Notes: generated from the sequence alone by a model not told the origin. Shown: positions 33,265-44,648, counted from the stretch's first letter. The stretch: 64,000 bases of DNA from Pseudomonas linyingensis (GCF_900109175.1 NZ_FNZE01000001.1:62001-126000); one strand, 5' to 3'. Numbers and translations are program-made.

Positions 33265-34329
33265 TCAGGCCACGCCGTGGCGCGCCAGCGCCCATTCGAC
33301 ATGCTCGCGTACCAGCTCGGATGGGTCGTCGCGGCGCAGGCGCAAGGCCTCGATGACCGCAATGCTGCTCGGCGCATTGCCCAGGCCCACCGCCAGGTTG
33401 CGCAGCCAGCGCTGGTAGCCGGCGCGGCGTAGCGGCGAGCCCTCGGTGCGGGCGAGAAACTCCTCCTCGCTCCAGCGGAACAGTGCCGCCAGTTCGCTGT
33501 TGTCCAGATTGTGCCGCGGCTGGAAGTCGCCCTGCGCGGTGGGGCGGGCGAAGCGGTTCCACGGGCAGACCAGCTGGCAGTCGTCGCAGCCGAACACCCG
33601 GTTGCCGATCAGCGGGCGCAGCTCCTCGGGGATCGGCCCCTTGAACTCGATGGTCAGGTAGGAGATGCAGCGCCGCGCATCCAGCTGCTGCGGGCCGACG
33701 AAGGCGGCGGTCGGGCAGATGTCCAGGCAGGCCTGGCAGCGCCCGCAGTGTTCGCTGGTGTGGGGCGCATCGACGGGCAGCGGCAGGTCGACGTACAGCT
33801 CGCCGAGAAAGAACCAGCTGCCGGCCTTCTTGTTGAGCAGCAGGGTGTTCTTGCCGATCCAGCCGAGCCCGGCCTGCTGCGCCAGGGCCTTTTCCAGCAC
33901 CGGCGCGCTGTCGACGAAGGCGCGATGGCCGAACGGGCCGACGGCGGTCTGGATACGCTCGGCCAACTGCTGCAGGCGCTTGCGGATCAGTTTGTGGTAG
34001 TCGCGGCCCAGGGCGTAGCGCGACACGTAGGCCTTGTCCGGGCTGGCCAGTACCTCGGTCATACGCGTGTCGCCGGGCAGGTAGTCCATGCGCAGCGAGA
34101 TCACCCGCAGGGTGCCCGGCACCAGTTCGCCCGGGCGCGAGCGCTTGTGGCCGTGGGCGGCCATGTAGTCCATTTCGCCGTGATGGCCGGCGGCCAGCCA
34201 GCGCTGGAGATACGCCTCGTGCTCGTCCAGCTCGATGCCGGCGATGCCGACCTGCTGGAAGCCCAGCTCGCGGCCCCAGTCACGGATCGACTGGGCGAGG
34301 GCGACAAGATCGGGGGCGGTGGTCGACAT
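33265..34329 (-). CDS. queG: Epoxyqueuosine reductase QueG
   Basis: A 354-residue cobalamin-dependent iron-sulfur enzyme that reduces epoxyqueuosine to queuosine in tRNA anticodons. Two 4Fe-4S motifs are visible: 'CGRCQACLDICPTAAF' and 'CDDCQLVCPWNRF'. The N-terminal catalytic part includes 'SYALGRDYHKLIRKRLQQL' and 'DSAPVLEKALAQQAGLGWIG'. It is divergent from nnr, which starts 62 bases away. In Pseudomonas it usually flanks nnr, as here. Confidence 0.96.
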   Translation of the reverse strand: MSTTAPDLVALAQSIRDWGRELGFQQVGIAGIELDEHEAYLQRWLAAGHHGEMDYMAAHGHKRSRPGELVPGTLRVISLRMDYLPGDTRMTEVLASPDKAYVSRYALGRDYHKLIRKRLQQLAERIQTAVGPFGHRAFVDSAPVLEKALAQQAGLGWIGKNTLLLNKKAGSWFFLGELYVDLPLPVDAPHTSEHCGRCQACLDICPTAAFVGPQQLDARRCISYLTIEFKGPIPEELRPLIGNRVFGCDDCQLVCPWNRFARPTAQGDFQPRHNLDNSELAALFRWSEEEFLARTEGSPLRRAGYQRWLRNLAVGLGNAPSSIAVIEALRLRRDDPSELVREHVEWALARHGVA

Positions 34330-34357
34330 GGCTGGCGGCAGTCCGGGACAGGGTGGG

Positions 34358-34363
34358 TATAAT
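34358..34363 (+). promoter_or_regulatory. Perfect -10 box (TATAAT) upstream of nnr
   Basis: TATAAT 28 bases before the nnr ATG; the -35 is poor. It would give a leader of about 20 nt and drive the nnr–tsaE–amiB–mutL series. Confidence 0.5.
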
Positions 34364-34391
34364 TGTGCCAGAGCCCGGAGTCGAATGGCCC

Positions 34392-35894
34392 ATGTCGCAT
34401 CGCAACGATCCCCTGCCCCTTGCCCTGTATCGCGCCGCCCAGGTCCGCGAGCTGGACGCGCGCCTGATCGCCGCCGGCACCCCCGGCTTCGAGCTGATGC
34501 AGCGCGCCGCCCAGGCCGTGTGGCGGGCCCTGCGCCGGCGCTGGCCGGATGCGCGGGAAGTCACCGTGCTGGCCGGGCGCGGCAACAACGCCGGCGACGG
34601 CTATCTGCTTGCCGCGCTGGCGCAGCATTCCGGCTGGCGCGTGCGCGTGCTGGCGGTCGGTGATCCCGGGCAGCTGGGCGGCGATGCGGCAAGCGCCTGC
34701 GCCGAAGCCCGCGCGGCTGGCGTGGCGATCGAGCCATGGAGCGAGTGCGCGCCGCTGCGCGGCGTGCTGGTCGATGCGCTGCTCGGCACCGGCCTCAACG
34801 GCGCGGTCCGCGAGCCCTACGCCCAGGCCATCCGTCTGGCCAATGCCAGCGGCCTGCCGGTGCTGGCGGTGGATATCCCTTCCGGTCTGTGCGCGGATAC
34901 CGGGCGGGTGCTCGGCGTGGCGCTGCAGGCCGAGCTGACGGTGACCTTCATCGGCCTCAAGCTGGGCCTGTACTGCCTCGACGGGCCGGACTACTGCGGT
35001 GCGCTGGTGTTCGACGACCTGCGCGGCGATCCGGCGCTGCTCGCCAGCGTGGCGCCGGCGGCGCTGCGCCTGTCCGCCGGCAGTCTGCCGCGGCTGGCGC
35101 CGCGCCCGCGCAACGCCCACAAGGGCCTGTTCGGCCACGTACTGCTGGTCGGCGGCGATCTCGGCTTCGGCGGTGCGGCGCTGCTTGCGGCGGAAAGCTG
35201 CCTGCGCAGCGGCGCCGGGCTGGTCAGCCTGGCCACCCGCGACGAGCATGTGCCGGCGCTGCTGGCGCGCCGACCGGAGGTGATGGCGCGTGGCGTGCAG
35301 TCGTCCTTCCAGCTGCAGGATCTGCTCGCCCAAGCCGATGTGCTGGTGCTCGGCCCCGGCTGCGGGCAGGGCGCCTGGGGGCGCGGCCTGCTGGCCGGGC
35401 TGGGCGCGCTGGACAAGCCGCAGGTGTGGGACGCCGATGCGCTGAACCTGCTGGCCGCCGCACAGCTGACACCGCCGAGCGGCAACTGGCTGGTCACGCC
35501 GCACCCCGGCGAGGCCGCGCGCCTGCTTGACTGCACTACGGCAGAGGTGCAGGCCGACCGGCCGGCCGCCGCGCTGGCGCTGGCCCGCCGGCTGAATGCC
35601 GTGGTGCTGCTCAAGGGCTTGGGCAGCCTGGTGGCGACCCCTGCAGGCGAGTTGTATCTGTGCGACCATGGCCACCCGGCCATGGCCGGTGCCGGGTTGG
35701 GCGATGTCCTCGCCGGCCTGCTCGGTGCCCTGCTGGCCCAGGGCCTGGACGTGGCCGCGGCGGCGCGTCTCGGCGTGTGGCTGCATGCCCGCGCCGGCGA
35801 GCGTCTGGGCCGCGGCGGCCGCGGTCTGGCGGCGGCCGATCTGATCGAAACCCTACGTGAACTGCTGGAGGAGCACAGCCCGTGCCTGAAGTGA
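34392..35894 (+). CDS. nnr: Bifunctional NAD(P)H-hydrate epimerase / ADP-dependent dehydratase
   Basis: A 500-residue repair enzyme. The N-terminal YjeF domain (~1-215; '[19 protein letters not shown]', '[12 protein letters not shown]') epimerises hydrated NAD(P)H; the C-terminal ribokinase-like domain (~220-500; '[21 protein letters not shown]', '[11 protein letters not shown]', '[21 protein letters not shown]') dehydrates it using ADP. The ATG at 34392 is preferred over an upstream GTG because it starts at the family N-terminus. Its last 13 bases overlap tsaE. Confidence 0.96.
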   Translation: MSHRNDPLPLALYRAAQVRELDARLIAAGTPGFELMQRAAQAVWRALRRRWPDAREVTVLAGRGNNAGDGYLLAALAQHSGWRVRVLAVGDPGQLGGDAASACAEARAAGVAIEPWSECAPLRGVLVDALLGTGLNGAVREPYAQAIRLANASGLPVLAVDIPSGLCADTGRVLGVALQAELTVTFIGLKLGLYCLDGPDYCGALVFDDLRGDPALLASVAPAALRLSAGSLPRLAPRPRNAHKGLFGHVLLVGGDLGFGGAALLAAESCLRSGAGLVSLATRDEHVPALLARRPEVMARGVQSSFQLQDLLAQADVLVLGPGCGQGAWGRGLLAGLGALDKPQVWDADALNLLAAAQLTPPSGNWLVTPHPGEAARLLDCTTAEVQADRPAAALALARRLNAVVLLKGLGSLVATPAGELYLCDHGHPAMAGAGLGDVLAGLLGALLAQGLDVAAAARLGVWLHARAGERLGRGGRGLAAADLIETLRELLEEHSPCLK

Positions 35895-36355
35895 CCCTGT
35901 ATGCCGCCGATGAGGCCGCCATGCTGGCGCTGGGCGCTCGCCTGGCCGAGGTGAGCGCCGGCGTCGGCGTGATCTATCTGCATGGCGATCTGGGCATGGG
36001 CAAGACCACCCTGTCGCGCGGTATCCTGCGCGGTCTGGGCCATGCCGGAGCGGTGAAGAGTCCGACCTTCACCCTGGTCGAGCCCTACGAGCTGGGCGCG
36101 CGGCACGTCTATCATTTCGACCTGTACCGTCTGGCCGATCCGGAGGAGCTGGAATTCTTCGGCATCCGCGACTATTTCGACGGTGACGCGTTGTGCCTGA
36201 TCGAGTGGCCCGAACGTGGCGCCGGCATTCTGCCCAAGGCGGACCTGGACATTACCATCGACGTGCAAGGTGAGGGCCGGGTAGTGCGCCTGCAGCCCCA
36301 TGGCGCGCGTGGTGACGCCTGGTGCGCCACACTGACGACTGTGGGAGTTCAATGA
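35882..36355 (+). CDS. tsaE: tRNA threonylcarbamoyladenosine synthesis ATPase TsaE
   Basis: A 157-residue P-loop ATPase that works with TsaB and TsaD to form t6A37 on ANN-decoding tRNAs. Walker A is '[15 protein letters not shown]' near residue 40, and '[12 protein letters not shown]' plus '[15 protein letters not shown]' are family signatures. It uses a GTG start inside the 3' end of nnr (13-base overlap) and its stop overlaps the amiB start (ATGA), so the three are translationally coupled. Confidence 0.95.
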   Translation: MPEVTLYAADEAAMLALGARLAEVSAGVGVIYLHGDLGMGKTTLSRGILRGLGHAGAVKSPTFTLVEPYELGARHVYHFDLYRLADPEELEFFGIRDYFDGDALCLIEWPERGAGILPKADLDITIDVQGEGRVVRLQPHGARGDAWCATLTTVGVQ

Positions 36356-37884
36356 ACATGCGATGGGCCATTCGCCCCCGGGCACTGCTTGCCGTGCTGA
36401 GCACCGCGCTGGCCCTGCTGGCGGCCGAGACGGTGCTGGCGGCCAGCGAAATCCGCAGCGTGCGCCTGTGGCGCGCGCCGGACAACACCCGTCTGGTGTT
36501 CGACCTGAGCGGACCGGTGCAGCACAGTGTGTTCACCCTGAGCGCACCGGAGCGCATTGTCATCGACGTCGACGGCGCGCAGCTGAAGACCCGTCTGGAG
36601 CAGCTGGCCACCGCGCAGACTCCGATCCGCAGCCTGCGCGTGGCCGAGCGGGCGCCCGGGCAGCTGCGCATTGTGCTCGACATGGCGGCGGCGGTATCGC
36701 CGAAGAGTTTCAGCCTGGCGCCGAACCAGCAGTATGGTCACCGTCTGGTGGTCGATCTGTTTGATCAGGACGAGACGCCCACCCAGGCCAGTGTGCCGGT
36801 GCAGTCGGCCAAGGGGCCGGCGAATGCCGTGCCGCCCCGTCCGTCGGCGGACAAGCCGGTGGCGAACGATCCCCTGCCAGTCGCGACCCTGCCGCCGCCC
36901 GTCGCGACTCAGCCGCCGAAAGCTGCCCCCGAACCGCGTGCGGCCGCCCCGCTGCCACCGGTGCCGAGCGGCAAGCGCAACATCGTCGTCGCCATCGATG
37001 CCGGTCACGGCGGCGAGGATCCGGGCGCCCTCGGCCCGCGTGGTGTGCGCGAGAAGGACGTGGTGCTGGCGATTTCCCGCGAGCTTCAGCGCCAGATCAA
37101 CAGCGAGCGTGGCTTTCGCGCCGAGCTGGTGCGCAGCGGCGACTACTTCATCCCGCTGCGCAAGCGTACCGAGATCGCCCGCAAGAAGGGTGCCGACCTG
37201 TTCGTCTCGATCCATGCCGATGCTGCGCCACGGGCGGCGGCCTTCGGCGCCTCGGTATTCGCCCTTTCCGATCGCGGCGCTACCTCGGAAACCGCGCGCT
37301 GGCTGGCCGACAGCGAAAACCGCTCGGACCTGGTCGGCGGCGTCGGCAGCGTGAGTCTCGACGACAAGGACCGCATGCTCGCCGGGGTGCTGCTCGATCT
37401 GTCGATGACCGCGACGCTGTCCTCCAGCCTGGACGTCGGCCACAAGGTGCTGTCGAACATGGGGCGCATCGCGCCGCTGCACAAGCGACGGGTCGAGCAG
37501 GCCGGGTTCATGGTGCTGAAGTCGCCGGACATTCCGTCGATCCTGGTGGAAACCGGGTTCATCTCCAATCCTGCCGAATCGCAGAAGTTGTCCACCAAGA
37601 GCCATCAGCAGGCCTTGGCACACTCGATCCACAGCGGTATCCGCCAGTTCTTCCACGAGAACCCGCCACCGGGCAGTTACATCGCCTGGCTGCGCGACCA
37701 GGGCAAGATCAAGATCGGCCGGCGTGAGCACGTGGTCGCTCCCGGTGAGAGCCTGGCGCTGATCGCCCAGCGCTATCAGGTCGGCCTCCCGGCGCTGCGC
37801 AGTACCAACCGGCTTAGCAGCGACAATCTCAAGGCCGGTCAGATGCTGACCATTCCGGCGCCGAGCCTGGCGGTGCAGCCATGA
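36352..37884 (+). CDS. amiB: N-acetylmuramoyl-L-alanine amidase (AmiB type) with AMIN and LysM domains
   Basis: A 510-residue periplasmic amidase that splits septal peptidoglycan during cell separation. It has a signal peptide (~1-30, '[20 protein letters not shown]'), an AMIN domain (~30-140), a Pro/Ala-rich linker (~140-205), the zinc amidase domain with '[13 protein letters not shown]' and '[11 protein letters not shown]', and a C-terminal LysM domain ('[20 protein letters not shown]'). AmiB is normally activated by EnvC/NlpD. ATG at 36352 has a GGGAG ribosome site and a 4-base overlap with tsaE; the stop overlaps mutL by 4 bases. Confidence 0.96.
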   Translation: MNMRWAIRPRALLAVLSTALALLAAETVLAASEIRSVRLWRAPDNTRLVFDLSGPVQHSVFTLSAPERIVIDVDGAQLKTRLEQLATAQTPIRSLRVAERAPGQLRIVLDMAAAVSPKSFSLAPNQQYGHRLVVDLFDQDETPTQASVPVQSAKGPANAVPPRPSADKPVANDPLPVATLPPPVATQPPKAAPEPRAAAPLPPVPSGKRNIVVAIDAGHGGEDPGALGPRGVREKDVVLAISRELQRQINSERGFRAELVRSGDYFIPLRKRTEIARKKGADLFVSIHADAAPRAAAFGASVFALSDRGATSETARWLADSENRSDLVGGVGSVSLDDKDRMLAGVLLDLSMTATLSSSLDVGHKVLSNMGRIAPLHKRRVEQAGFMVLKSPDIPSILVETGFISNPAESQKLSTKSHQQALAHSIHSGIRQFFHENPPPGSYIAWLRDQGKIKIGRREHVVAPGESLALIAQRYQVGLPALRSTNRLSSDNLKAGQMLTIPAPSLAVQP

Positions 37885-39782
37885 GTGAGGCGGCGCGGAT
37901 CCAGTTGCTGACGCCGCGGCTGGCCAACCAGATCGCTGCCGGCGAGGTAGTCGAGCGGCCGGCCTCGGTGGCCAAGGAGCTGCTCGAGAACAGTCTCGAC
38001 GCCGGTGCCGCGCGCATCGACGTCGAGGTCGAGCAGGGCGGCATCAAGCTGCTGCGCGTGCGCGATGACGGCGGCGGGATAGATCCGGATGATTTGCCGC
38101 TGGCTCTGGCGCGCCACGCCACCAGCAAGATCCGCGAGCTGGAAGACCTCGAGCGGGTGCTCAGCCTGGGCTTTCGCGGCGAGGCGCTGGCCTCGATCAG
38201 CTCGGTGGCCCGACTGACCCTGACCTCGCGCCGCCGCGGTACGCCGCAGGCCTGGCAGGTCGAGGCCGAGGGGCGTGACATGCAGCCGCGGGTGCAGCCG
38301 GCGGCGCATCCCGACGGCACCACGGTGGAAGTGCGTGACCTGTTCTTCAATACCCCGGCGCGGCGCAAGTTCCTGCGCGCCGAGAAGACCGAGTTCGACC
38401 ACCTGCAGGAAGTGATCAAGCGTCTGGCGCTGACCCACTTCGAGGTCGGCTTCCACCTGCGCCACAACGGCAAGGGCGTGTTGTCCCTGCATCCGGCGGC
38501 CGACGAGACCAGCCGCGCGCGGCGGGTGGCCAGCGTCTGCGGTCCGGCGTTCCTCGAGCAGGCGCTGCCCATCGACATCGAGCGCGGCGGCCTGCGCCTG
38601 TGGGGCTGGGTCGGCCTGCCGACCTTCTCGCGCAGCCAGGCCGACCTGCAGTACTTCTATGTCAACGGCCGCATGGTGCGCGACAAGCTGGTCGCCCACG
38701 CGGTGCGCCAGGCCTATCGCGACGTGCTGTACAACGGCCGCCACCCGGCCTTTGTGCTGTTTCTCGAGATCGATCCGACGGTGGTCGACGTCAACGTGCA
38801 CCCGACCAAGCACGAGGTGCGTTTCCGCGACAGCCGCATGGTCCACGACTTCCTGTATGGCACCCTGCATCGCGCGCTGGCCGATGTGCGCCCCGAGGAT
38901 CAGCTCGCTGCGCCGGCCAGCCTGCGCAGCGAGGCGCAGGTCGGTGGCCTGGCGGCTGGCGAGTTCGCTGGGCAGAACGAGATGAGCCTGGCCGAGCATG
39001 TGCCGGCGGCCGCACCGGCCGAGGCGCCACGCTGGCAGCCGCCGCCGGGCGGACAAAGCGTCGGCGGCGGCGGTGGCTATCGTCCACCGCAGGCGCCGGG
39101 TGGCCAGCCACAGGCCGAGTTGCAGGGCGCCTACCGCGAGTTCTTCGCTCCGCTGCCTGCGGGGGGCGCGCAGGCGTTGCCGCAGGGCCAGGGCGACGTG
39201 CCGCCGCTGGGCTATGCGCTGGCGCAGCTCAAGGGCGTGTACATCCTCGCCGAGAATGCCCATGGCCTGGTGCTGGTGGACATGCATGCGGCCCACGAGC
39301 GCATCACCTACGAGCGCCTGAAGAGCGCCATGGCCAGCGAGGGCCTGCGTGGCCAGCCGCTGCTGGTGCCCGAATCCATCGCCCTCAGTCAGCGCGAGGC
39401 CGACTGCGCCGAGGAACATGCCGAGTGGTTCGCCCGTCTCGGCTTCGAGCTGCAGCGCCTCGGACCGGAAACCCTGGCGATCCGCCAGATTCCCGCGCTG
39501 CTCAAGCAGGCCGAAGCCAGCCAGCTGGTGCGCGACGTGCTCAGCGATCTGCTCGAGTACGGCTCCAGCGACCGCATCCAGGCCCACCTCAACGAACTGC
39601 TGGCGACCATGGCCTGCCATGGCGCGGTGCGCGCCAACCGGCGCCTGACCGTGCCGGAGATGAACTCCCTGCTGCGCGACATGGAGCAGACCGAGCGCAG
39701 TGGTCAGTGCAACCACGGCCGGCCGACCTGGACCCAGCTGGGCATGGACGATCTCGACAAGCTGTTCCTGCGCGGGCGCTGA
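37881..39782 (+). CDS. mutL: DNA mismatch repair protein MutL
   Basis: A 633-residue mismatch-repair ATPase. GHKL motifs at the N-terminus are '[11 protein letters not shown]', 'DDGGGID' and '[10 protein letters not shown]'. A Pro/Gly/Gln-rich linker (~350-430) joins the C-terminal dimerisation domain, which carries the endonuclease metal motif '[12 protein letters not shown]' (D-x-H-A-x2-E-x4-E). Pseudomonas lacks MutH, so MutL itself nicks the strand. It overlaps amiB by 4 bases. Confidence 0.97.
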   Translation: MSEAARIQLLTPRLANQIAAGEVVERPASVAKELLENSLDAGAARIDVEVEQGGIKLLRVRDDGGGIDPDDLPLALARHATSKIRELEDLERVLSLGFRGEALASISSVARLTLTSRRRGTPQAWQVEAEGRDMQPRVQPAAHPDGTTVEVRDLFFNTPARRKFLRAEKTEFDHLQEVIKRLALTHFEVGFHLRHNGKGVLSLHPAADETSRARRVASVCGPAFLEQALPIDIERGGLRLWGWVGLPTFSRSQADLQYFYVNGRMVRDKLVAHAVRQAYRDVLYNGRHPAFVLFLEIDPTVVDVNVHPTKHEVRFRDSRMVHDFLYGTLHRALADVRPEDQLAAPASLRSEAQVGGLAAGEFAGQNEMSLAEHVPAAAPAEAPRWQPPPGGQSVGGGGGYRPPQAPGGQPQAELQGAYREFFAPLPAGGAQALPQGQGDVPPLGYALAQLKGVYILAENAHGLVLVDMHAAHERITYERLKSAMASEGLRGQPLLVPESIALSQREADCAEEHAEWFARLGFELQRLGPETLAIRQIPALLKQAEASQLVRDVLSDLLEYGSSDRIQAHLNELLATMACHGAVRANRRLTVPEMNSLLRDMEQTERSGQCNHGRPTWTQLGMDDLDKLFLRGR

Positions 39783-39871
39783 TCGCCGCCGCCCCGTCGG
39801 TCGAGGGGCGCCTGAAACCTTGCCTGACCGTCCGTAGCGTCGGATGGTCGTTACCCTTCCAGAGTGTCCCG

Positions 39872-40843
39872 ATGTCTTCGCTGCCTCCCGCCATCTTCCT
39901 CATGGGTCCGACCGCCTCGGGCAAGACCGACCTGGCCATCGAGCTGGCGCGGGTGTTGCCCTGCGAGATCGTCAGTGTCGACTCGGCGCTGGTCTATCGC
40001 GGCATGGACATCGGCACTGCCAAGCCCTCGCGCGAGCTGCTGGGTGAATTTCCCCACCGCCTGATCGATATCCGCGACCCGGCCGAGAGCTATTCGGCGG
40101 CGGAGTTTCGCAGCGATGCGCTGGCGGCGATGGCCGAAATCACCGCAGCCGGGCGGATTCCGCTGCTGGTCGGCGGCACCATGCTGTATTTCAAGGCGCT
40201 GCTCGAGGGACTGGCCGACATGCCCTCGGCCGATCCCGCGGTGCGCGCCCAGCTCGAGGCGCAGGCCGCCACCGAGGGTCTGGCGGCGCTGCATGCGGAA
40301 CTGGTGCGGGTCGATCCGGAGTCGGCAGCGCGCATCCATCCCAACGATCCGCAACGGCTGGTAAGGGCGCTGGAGGTGTACCGGGTCAGCGGCCTGAGCA
40401 TGAGCGAGCACCGTCGCCGCCAGGTGTTGCAAAATCTGCACGCGGGTACGCCGCAGGGACAGGCTTTACCCTATAATGTCGCCCACTTGGCGATTGCCCC
40501 GGGACAGCGTCCGCTGCTGCACGAGCGCATTGCGCGACGGTTTCAGCTGATGCTTGAACAAGGTTTCATTGCCGAGGTCGAAGCTCTGCATGCCCGTGGC
40601 GACCTGCATGCGGGATTGCCCTCGATTCGTTCGGTGGGCTACCGGCAGGCATGGGAATATATCGAAGGACACCTGAGTCGAGAGGAGATGGCCGAGCGCG
40701 GCATCATCGCTACCCGCCAGCTGGCCAAGCGACAATTCACCTGGTTGCGCAGTTGGTCGCAGTTGCACTGGCTGGACAGCCTGGCCTGCGACAATCTGGC
40801 ACGTACCTTGAAATATCTGCACGCGATCTCCATTAAAGGCTGA
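39872..40843 (+). CDS. miaA: tRNA dimethylallyltransferase MiaA
   Basis: A 323-residue enzyme adding an isopentenyl group to A37 of UNN-decoding tRNAs. Walker A '[11 protein letters not shown]' is at residues ~11-21, followed by '[19 protein letters not shown]' and the substrate-binding '[19 protein letters not shown]'. The ATG at 39872 matches the family start; the long open frame upstream shadows mutL. It lies 89 bases after mutL and 110 bases before hfq. Confidence 0.97.
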   Translation: MSSLPPAIFLMGPTASGKTDLAIELARVLPCEIVSVDSALVYRGMDIGTAKPSRELLGEFPHRLIDIRDPAESYSAAEFRSDALAAMAEITAAGRIPLLVGGTMLYFKALLEGLADMPSADPAVRAQLEAQAATEGLAALHAELVRVDPESAARIHPNDPQRLVRALEVYRVSGLSMSEHRRRQVLQNLHAGTPQGQALPYNVAHLAIAPGQRPLLHERIARRFQLMLEQGFIAEVEALHARGDLHAGLPSIRSVGYRQAWEYIEGHLSREEMAERGIIATRQLAKRQFTWLRSWSQLHWLDSLACDNLARTLKYLHAISIKG

Positions 40844-40953
40844 GTTTCGGTCGGCAGCCGGCTATCCTGTGGGGAAAGCGCAGCAGCAAGCCATGACTTC
40901 GTCGATTTCGACCTACCAATTAAAATTACTTATCCTCTGAAGGAGTGTGGACA

Positions 40954-41202
40954 ATGTCAAAAGGGCATTCGCTACAAGACCCTTACCTGAATACCCTGCG
41001 TAAGGAACGCGTTCCGGTCTCCATCTATCTGGTCAACGGCATCAAACTGCAGGGTCAGATCGAGTCGTTCGACCAGTTCGTCATCCTGCTGAAGAACACC
41101 GTCAGCCAGATGGTCTACAAGCACGCCATTTCCACCGTGGTTCCGAGCCGTCCGGTCCGTCTGCCCAGCAGCGAGCAGGGCGAATCGGGCAACGACGAAT
41201 AA
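40954..41202 (+). CDS. hfq: RNA chaperone Hfq
   Basis: An 82-residue hexameric Sm-like protein that pairs small RNAs with mRNAs and represses catabolic genes. The Sm1 motif '[21 protein letters not shown]' is split at residues ~22-41 and Sm2 is '[10 protein letters not shown]' at ~55-64. The start [13 protein letters not shown] is the family consensus, with an AAGGAG ribosome site. It has its own 110-base leader, where hfq promoters usually lie. Confidence 0.98.
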   Translation: MSKGHSLQDPYLNTLRKERVPVSIYLVNGIKLQGQIESFDQFVILLKNTVSQMVYKHAISTVVPSRPVRLPSSEQGESGNDE

Positions 41203-41217
41203 GCGGAGTCGCCAGTC

Positions 41218-42519
41218 TTGTTCTTTGAGCGCCATGAGGGCGGTGACCGGGCCATTCTGGTTCATCTGGAAGGTCAGGCGCCCGAGGCGCGTGAAGATCC
41301 CGACGAGTTTCTCGAGTTGGCTCGTTCGGCAGGCGCCGAGGTGGTTGGCTTCGTCAACATTCCCCGGCATCAGCCGAGCGCCCGCTTCCTGATCGGCAGC
41401 GGCAAGGTCGAGGAGATCTGCGATCAGGTCAAGCGCGACGCGGCCGACCTGGTCATCTTCAATCACACCCTTACGCCCAGTCAGGAGCGCAACCTCGAGC
41501 GGGTGTTCGAGTGTCGCGTGCTGGACCGTACCGGTCTGATTCTCGACATCTTCGCCCAGCGCGCGCGCACCCACGAGGGCAAGCTGCAGGTCGAGCTGGC
41601 CCAGCTGGATCACTTGAGCACGCGTCTGGTGCGTGGCTGGACCCACCTGGAGCGGCAGAAGGGCGGTATCGGCCTGCGCGGTCCGGGCGAGACCCAGCTG
41701 GAAACCGACCGCCGCCTGTTGCGCGTGCGCATTCGCCAGATCAAGCAGCGCCTGGAGAAGGTGCGTGGCCAGCGCGAGCTGGCCCGGCGCGGGCGCAAGC
41801 GTGCGGAAGTGCCGGTGGTCTCGCTGGTCGGCTATACCAACGCCGGCAAGTCGACCCTGTTCAATGCGCTGACCGAGGCGGATGTCTTCGCCGCCAACCA
41901 ACTGTTCGCCACCCTCGACCCGACCCTGCGCCGTCTGCAGTTCGACGACGTCGGCCCGGTGATCCTCGCCGATACCGTGGGCTTCATCCGTCACCTGCCG
42001 CACAAGCTGGTCGAGGCGTTCCGCGCCACGCTCGAGGAATCGAGCAATGCCGACCTGTTGCTGCACGTGATCGATGCTCACGAGCCGGAGCGCCAGCTGC
42101 AGATCGAGCAGGTGTATTCGGTGCTCAAGGAGATCGGCGCGGACGAGTTGCCGACCCTCGAGGTCTACAACAAGCTGGACCTGCTGCCCGGTGTGGCGCC
42201 GCAGATCCAGCGCGACGACAGCGGCAAGCCGGTGCGGGTGTGGTTGTCGGCGCGCGAAGGGTTGGGTCTGGACCTGCTGCACCAGGCCATCAGCGAACTG
42301 CTCGCCGACGACCTGTTCATCGGCACGCTGTGCCTGCCGCAGAAGCTGGGCCGCCTGCGCGCGCAGTTCTTCTCGCTCGGCGCCGTGCAGGAAGAGGGGC
42401 ACGACGAAGGGGGCGCTATCCTGTTGAAGGTGCGTCTGCCGCGGGTGGAGCTGAATCGGCTGGTCAGTCGCGAAGGCTGGAAGCCCGAAGAATTTCTGGC
42501 ACAACATACTTTGCAATAA
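41218..42519 (+). CDS. hflX: Ribosome-splitting GTPase HflX
   Basis: A 433-residue Obg-like GTPase that dissociates stalled or idle ribosomes. The N-terminal HflX domain ('SARFLIGSGKVEEI', 'RNLERVFECRVLDRTGLILDI') is followed by the G domain with G1 'GYTNAGKST', G3 'DTVGFI' and G4 'NKLDLL'. It uses a TTG start at 41218, 15 bases after hfq, consistent with the family's 'MFFERH' N-terminus. Confidence 0.95.
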   Translation: MFFERHEGGDRAILVHLEGQAPEAREDPDEFLELARSAGAEVVGFVNIPRHQPSARFLIGSGKVEEICDQVKRDAADLVIFNHTLTPSQERNLERVFECRVLDRTGLILDIFAQRARTHEGKLQVELAQLDHLSTRLVRGWTHLERQKGGIGLRGPGETQLETDRRLLRVRIRQIKQRLEKVRGQRELARRGRKRAEVPVVSLVGYTNAGKSTLFNALTEADVFAANQLFATLDPTLRRLQFDDVGPVILADTVGFIRHLPHKLVEAFRATLEESSNADLLLHVIDAHEPERQLQIEQVYSVLKEIGADELPTLEVYNKLDLLPGVAPQIQRDDSGKPVRVWLSAREGLGLDLLHQAISELLADDLFIGTLCLPQKLGRLRAQFFSLGAVQEEGHDEGGAILLKVRLPRVELNRLVSREGWKPEEFLAQHTLQ

Positions 42520-42618
42520 AGCCCGGGCGGCTGGCTTTGCCGTTGGTCGGGGGCTTTCTGTAGCATGGGTGGATGTGCGCCAAATGCGCGTCGATGCGTT
42601 ATCAGTGGGGAGAACGCT

Positions 42619-43779
42619 ATGGCCTGGAACGAGCCGGGTGGCAACTCGAACGACAAGGATCCCTGGGGTGGCCGCCGTGGCGGCGGTCGCCAGGGGCCAC
42701 CGGATCTGGACGAAGCCTTGCGCAAGCTGCAGGACAACCTCAACAGGCTGTTTGGCGGGCGCAAGCGTGGCGGCGACGATGGCGCAAGCGGCGGCAAGGG
42801 CGGTGGTATCGGCCTGCTGGCGATCGGCTTCGGCGTACTGGCCGCGCTCTGGCTGTACAGTGCCGTCTACGTGGTGGATGAGCAGGAACAGGCCGTCATC
42901 CTGCGCTTCGGCAAATACTACGAAACCGTAGGGCCGGGCCTGAACCTCTACCTGCCGCCGATCGACCGCAAGTTCCAGGAAAACGTCACCCGCGAGCGCG
43001 CCTACAGCAAGCAGGGACAGATGCTCACCGAGGATGAGAACATCATCGAGGTGCCGCTGACCGTGCAGTACCGGGTGAGCAACCTGCAGGAGTTCGTGCT
43101 CAACGTCGACCAGCCGGAAGTCAGCCTGCAGCACGCCACCGACAGCGCCCTGCGCCACGTGGTCGGCTCGACCTCGATGGACCAGGTGCTGACCGAGGGT
43201 CGCGAACAGATGGCCATCGACGTCCGCGAGCGCCTGCAGCGCTTCCTCGATACCTACAAGACCGGCATCACCGTGACCCAGGTGAACATCCAGAGCGCCG
43301 CCGCGCCGCGCGAAGTGCAGGAAGCCTTCGACGACGTGATCCGTGCCCGCGAGGATGAGCAGCGCGAGAAGAACCAGGCCGAGGCCTATGCCAATGGCGT
43401 GATTCCGGAGGCGCGCGGCCAGGCCCAGCGCATCGTCGAGGATGCCAACGGCTACCGCGAGGAAGTGGTGGCGCGAGCCCTGGGTGAGACCGACCGTTTC
43501 AGTCGCCTGCTGGCCGAGTACCGCAAGGCTCCTGAAGTGACCCGCGAGCGTCTCTATCTGGAAACCATGCAGGACCTGCTGGGCAACACCAGCAAGGTGC
43601 TGATCACCGGCGAGCAGGGGGGCAACAACCTGCTCTACCTGCCGCTGGACAAGATGATGGAGGGTCGCTCCGCTGCGGCCGGGTCCGTGGCACCGAGCAT
43701 TCAGTCCGGTGCGGCCGAGTCGGTACCGCGGATGAATAGCGATCTGCAGCGTGATCTGCGTTCGAGGGAGAGCCGCTGA
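42619..43779 (+). CDS. hflK: FtsH protease modulator HflK
   Basis: A 386-residue inner-membrane SPFH protein. The Gly/Asp-rich N-terminus (~1-60) faces the cytoplasm, one TM helix (~62-82, 'GLLAIGFGVLAALWLYSAV') anchors it, and the periplasmic SPFH/band 7 domain follows ('ILRFGKYYETVGPGLNLYLP'). With HflC it cages FtsH. The ATG at 42619 has a GGGGAGAA ribosome site. An imperfect AAAGCCC…GGGCTTT hairpin in the gap after hflX (42518-42557) may lower its expression. Its stop overlaps hflC by one base. Confidence 0.96.
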   Translation: MAWNEPGGNSNDKDPWGGRRGGGRQGPPDLDEALRKLQDNLNRLFGGRKRGGDDGASGGKGGGIGLLAIGFGVLAALWLYSAVYVVDEQEQAVILRFGKYYETVGPGLNLYLPPIDRKFQENVTRERAYSKQGQMLTEDENIIEVPLTVQYRVSNLQEFVLNVDQPEVSLQHATDSALRHVVGSTSMDQVLTEGREQMAIDVRERLQRFLDTYKTGITVTQVNIQSAAAPREVQEAFDDVIRAREDEQREKNQAEAYANGVIPEARGQAQRIVEDANGYREEVVARALGETDRFSRLLAEYRKAPEVTRERLYLETMQDLLGNTSKVLITGEQGGNNLLYLPLDKMMEGRSAAAGSVAPSIQSGAAESVPRMNSDLQRDLRSRESR

Positions 43780-44648
43780 TGAGCAACAAGTCGCTGATCG
43801 CCCTGATTGCCGCCGCCGTGCTGGCGCTGGTGGGCTGGAACTGCTTCTACATCGTCCTGCAGACCGAAAAGGCGGTGCTGCTGCAGTTCGGGCGCATCGT
43901 CGAGGCCGACGTGCAGCCGGGTCTGCACGTGAAGATCCCCTACGTCAACCAGGTGCGCAAGTTCGACGCGCGTCTGCTGACCCTGGATACGCCGACCCAG
44001 CGCTTCCTCACCCTGGAGAAGAAGGCGGTGATGGTCGACTCCTTCGCCAAGTGGCGGGTCGCAGACGCCGAGCGCTTCTACACCGCGACCTCGGGCATGA
44101 AACAGATCGCCGACGAGCGTCTGTCGCGGCGTCTGGAGTCGGGTCTGCGTGACCAGTTCGGCAAGCGCACCCTGCACGAGGTAGTGTCCGGCGAGCGCGA
44201 TGCGCTGATGGCCGACATCACCCAGTTGCTGGATCGCATGGCGCGTCGCGAGCTGGGCATCGAGGTGCTCGACGTGCGGGTCAAGGCCATCGACCTGCCC
44301 AAGGAGGTCAACCGCAGCGTGTTCGAGCGCATGAGCACCGAGCGCGAGCGCGAGGCCCGCGAGCATCGCGCCAAGGGTCGCGAGCTGGCCGAGGGTATCC
44401 GTGCCGACGCCGATCGTCAGCGCCGCGTGCTGCTGGCCGAAGCCTATCGCGAGTCGGAAGAGCTGCGCGGCCAGGGCGATGCCCAGGCGGCGGCGATCTA
44501 CGCCAAGGCCTACGGTCAGGATGCCGAGTTCTATGCCTTCCATCGCAGCCTGCAGGCTTACCGCGAAAGCTTTGCCGGCAAGCGCGACGTGATGGTGCTG
44601 GATCCCAAGGGTGACTTCTTCCGCTATCTGGAGAAGGCCAGGCCCTGA
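43779..44648 (+). CDS. hflC: FtsH protease modulator HflC
   Basis: A 289-residue SPFH protein with an N-terminal TM helix (~6-23, '[20 protein letters not shown]') and a band 7 domain ('[20 protein letters not shown]'), ending in a coiled-coil region of Arg/Glu/Ala-rich helices and '[16 protein letters not shown]'. It forms the alternating HflKC complex around FtsH. ATG and the hflK stop share a base. Confidence 0.96.
   Translation: MSNKSLIALIAAAVLALVGWNCFYIVLQTEKAVLLQFGRIVEADVQPGLHVKIPYVNQVRKFDARLLTLDTPTQRFLTLEKKAVMVDSFAKWRVADAERFYTATSGMKQIADERLSRRLESGLRDQFGKRTLHEVVSGERDALMADITQLLDRMARRELGIEVLDVRVKAIDLPKEVNRSVFERMSTEREREAREHRAKGRELAEGIRADADRQRRVLLAEAYRESEELRGQGDAQAAAIYAKAYGQDAEFYAFHRSLQAYRESFAGKRDVMVLDPKGDFFRYLEKARP

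Noticed and set aside
38600-40843. A 747-residue MiaA with a long N-terminal extension
   Set aside because: The extension is an alternate frame of mutL; MiaA homologues start at the P-loop region, at 39872 here.
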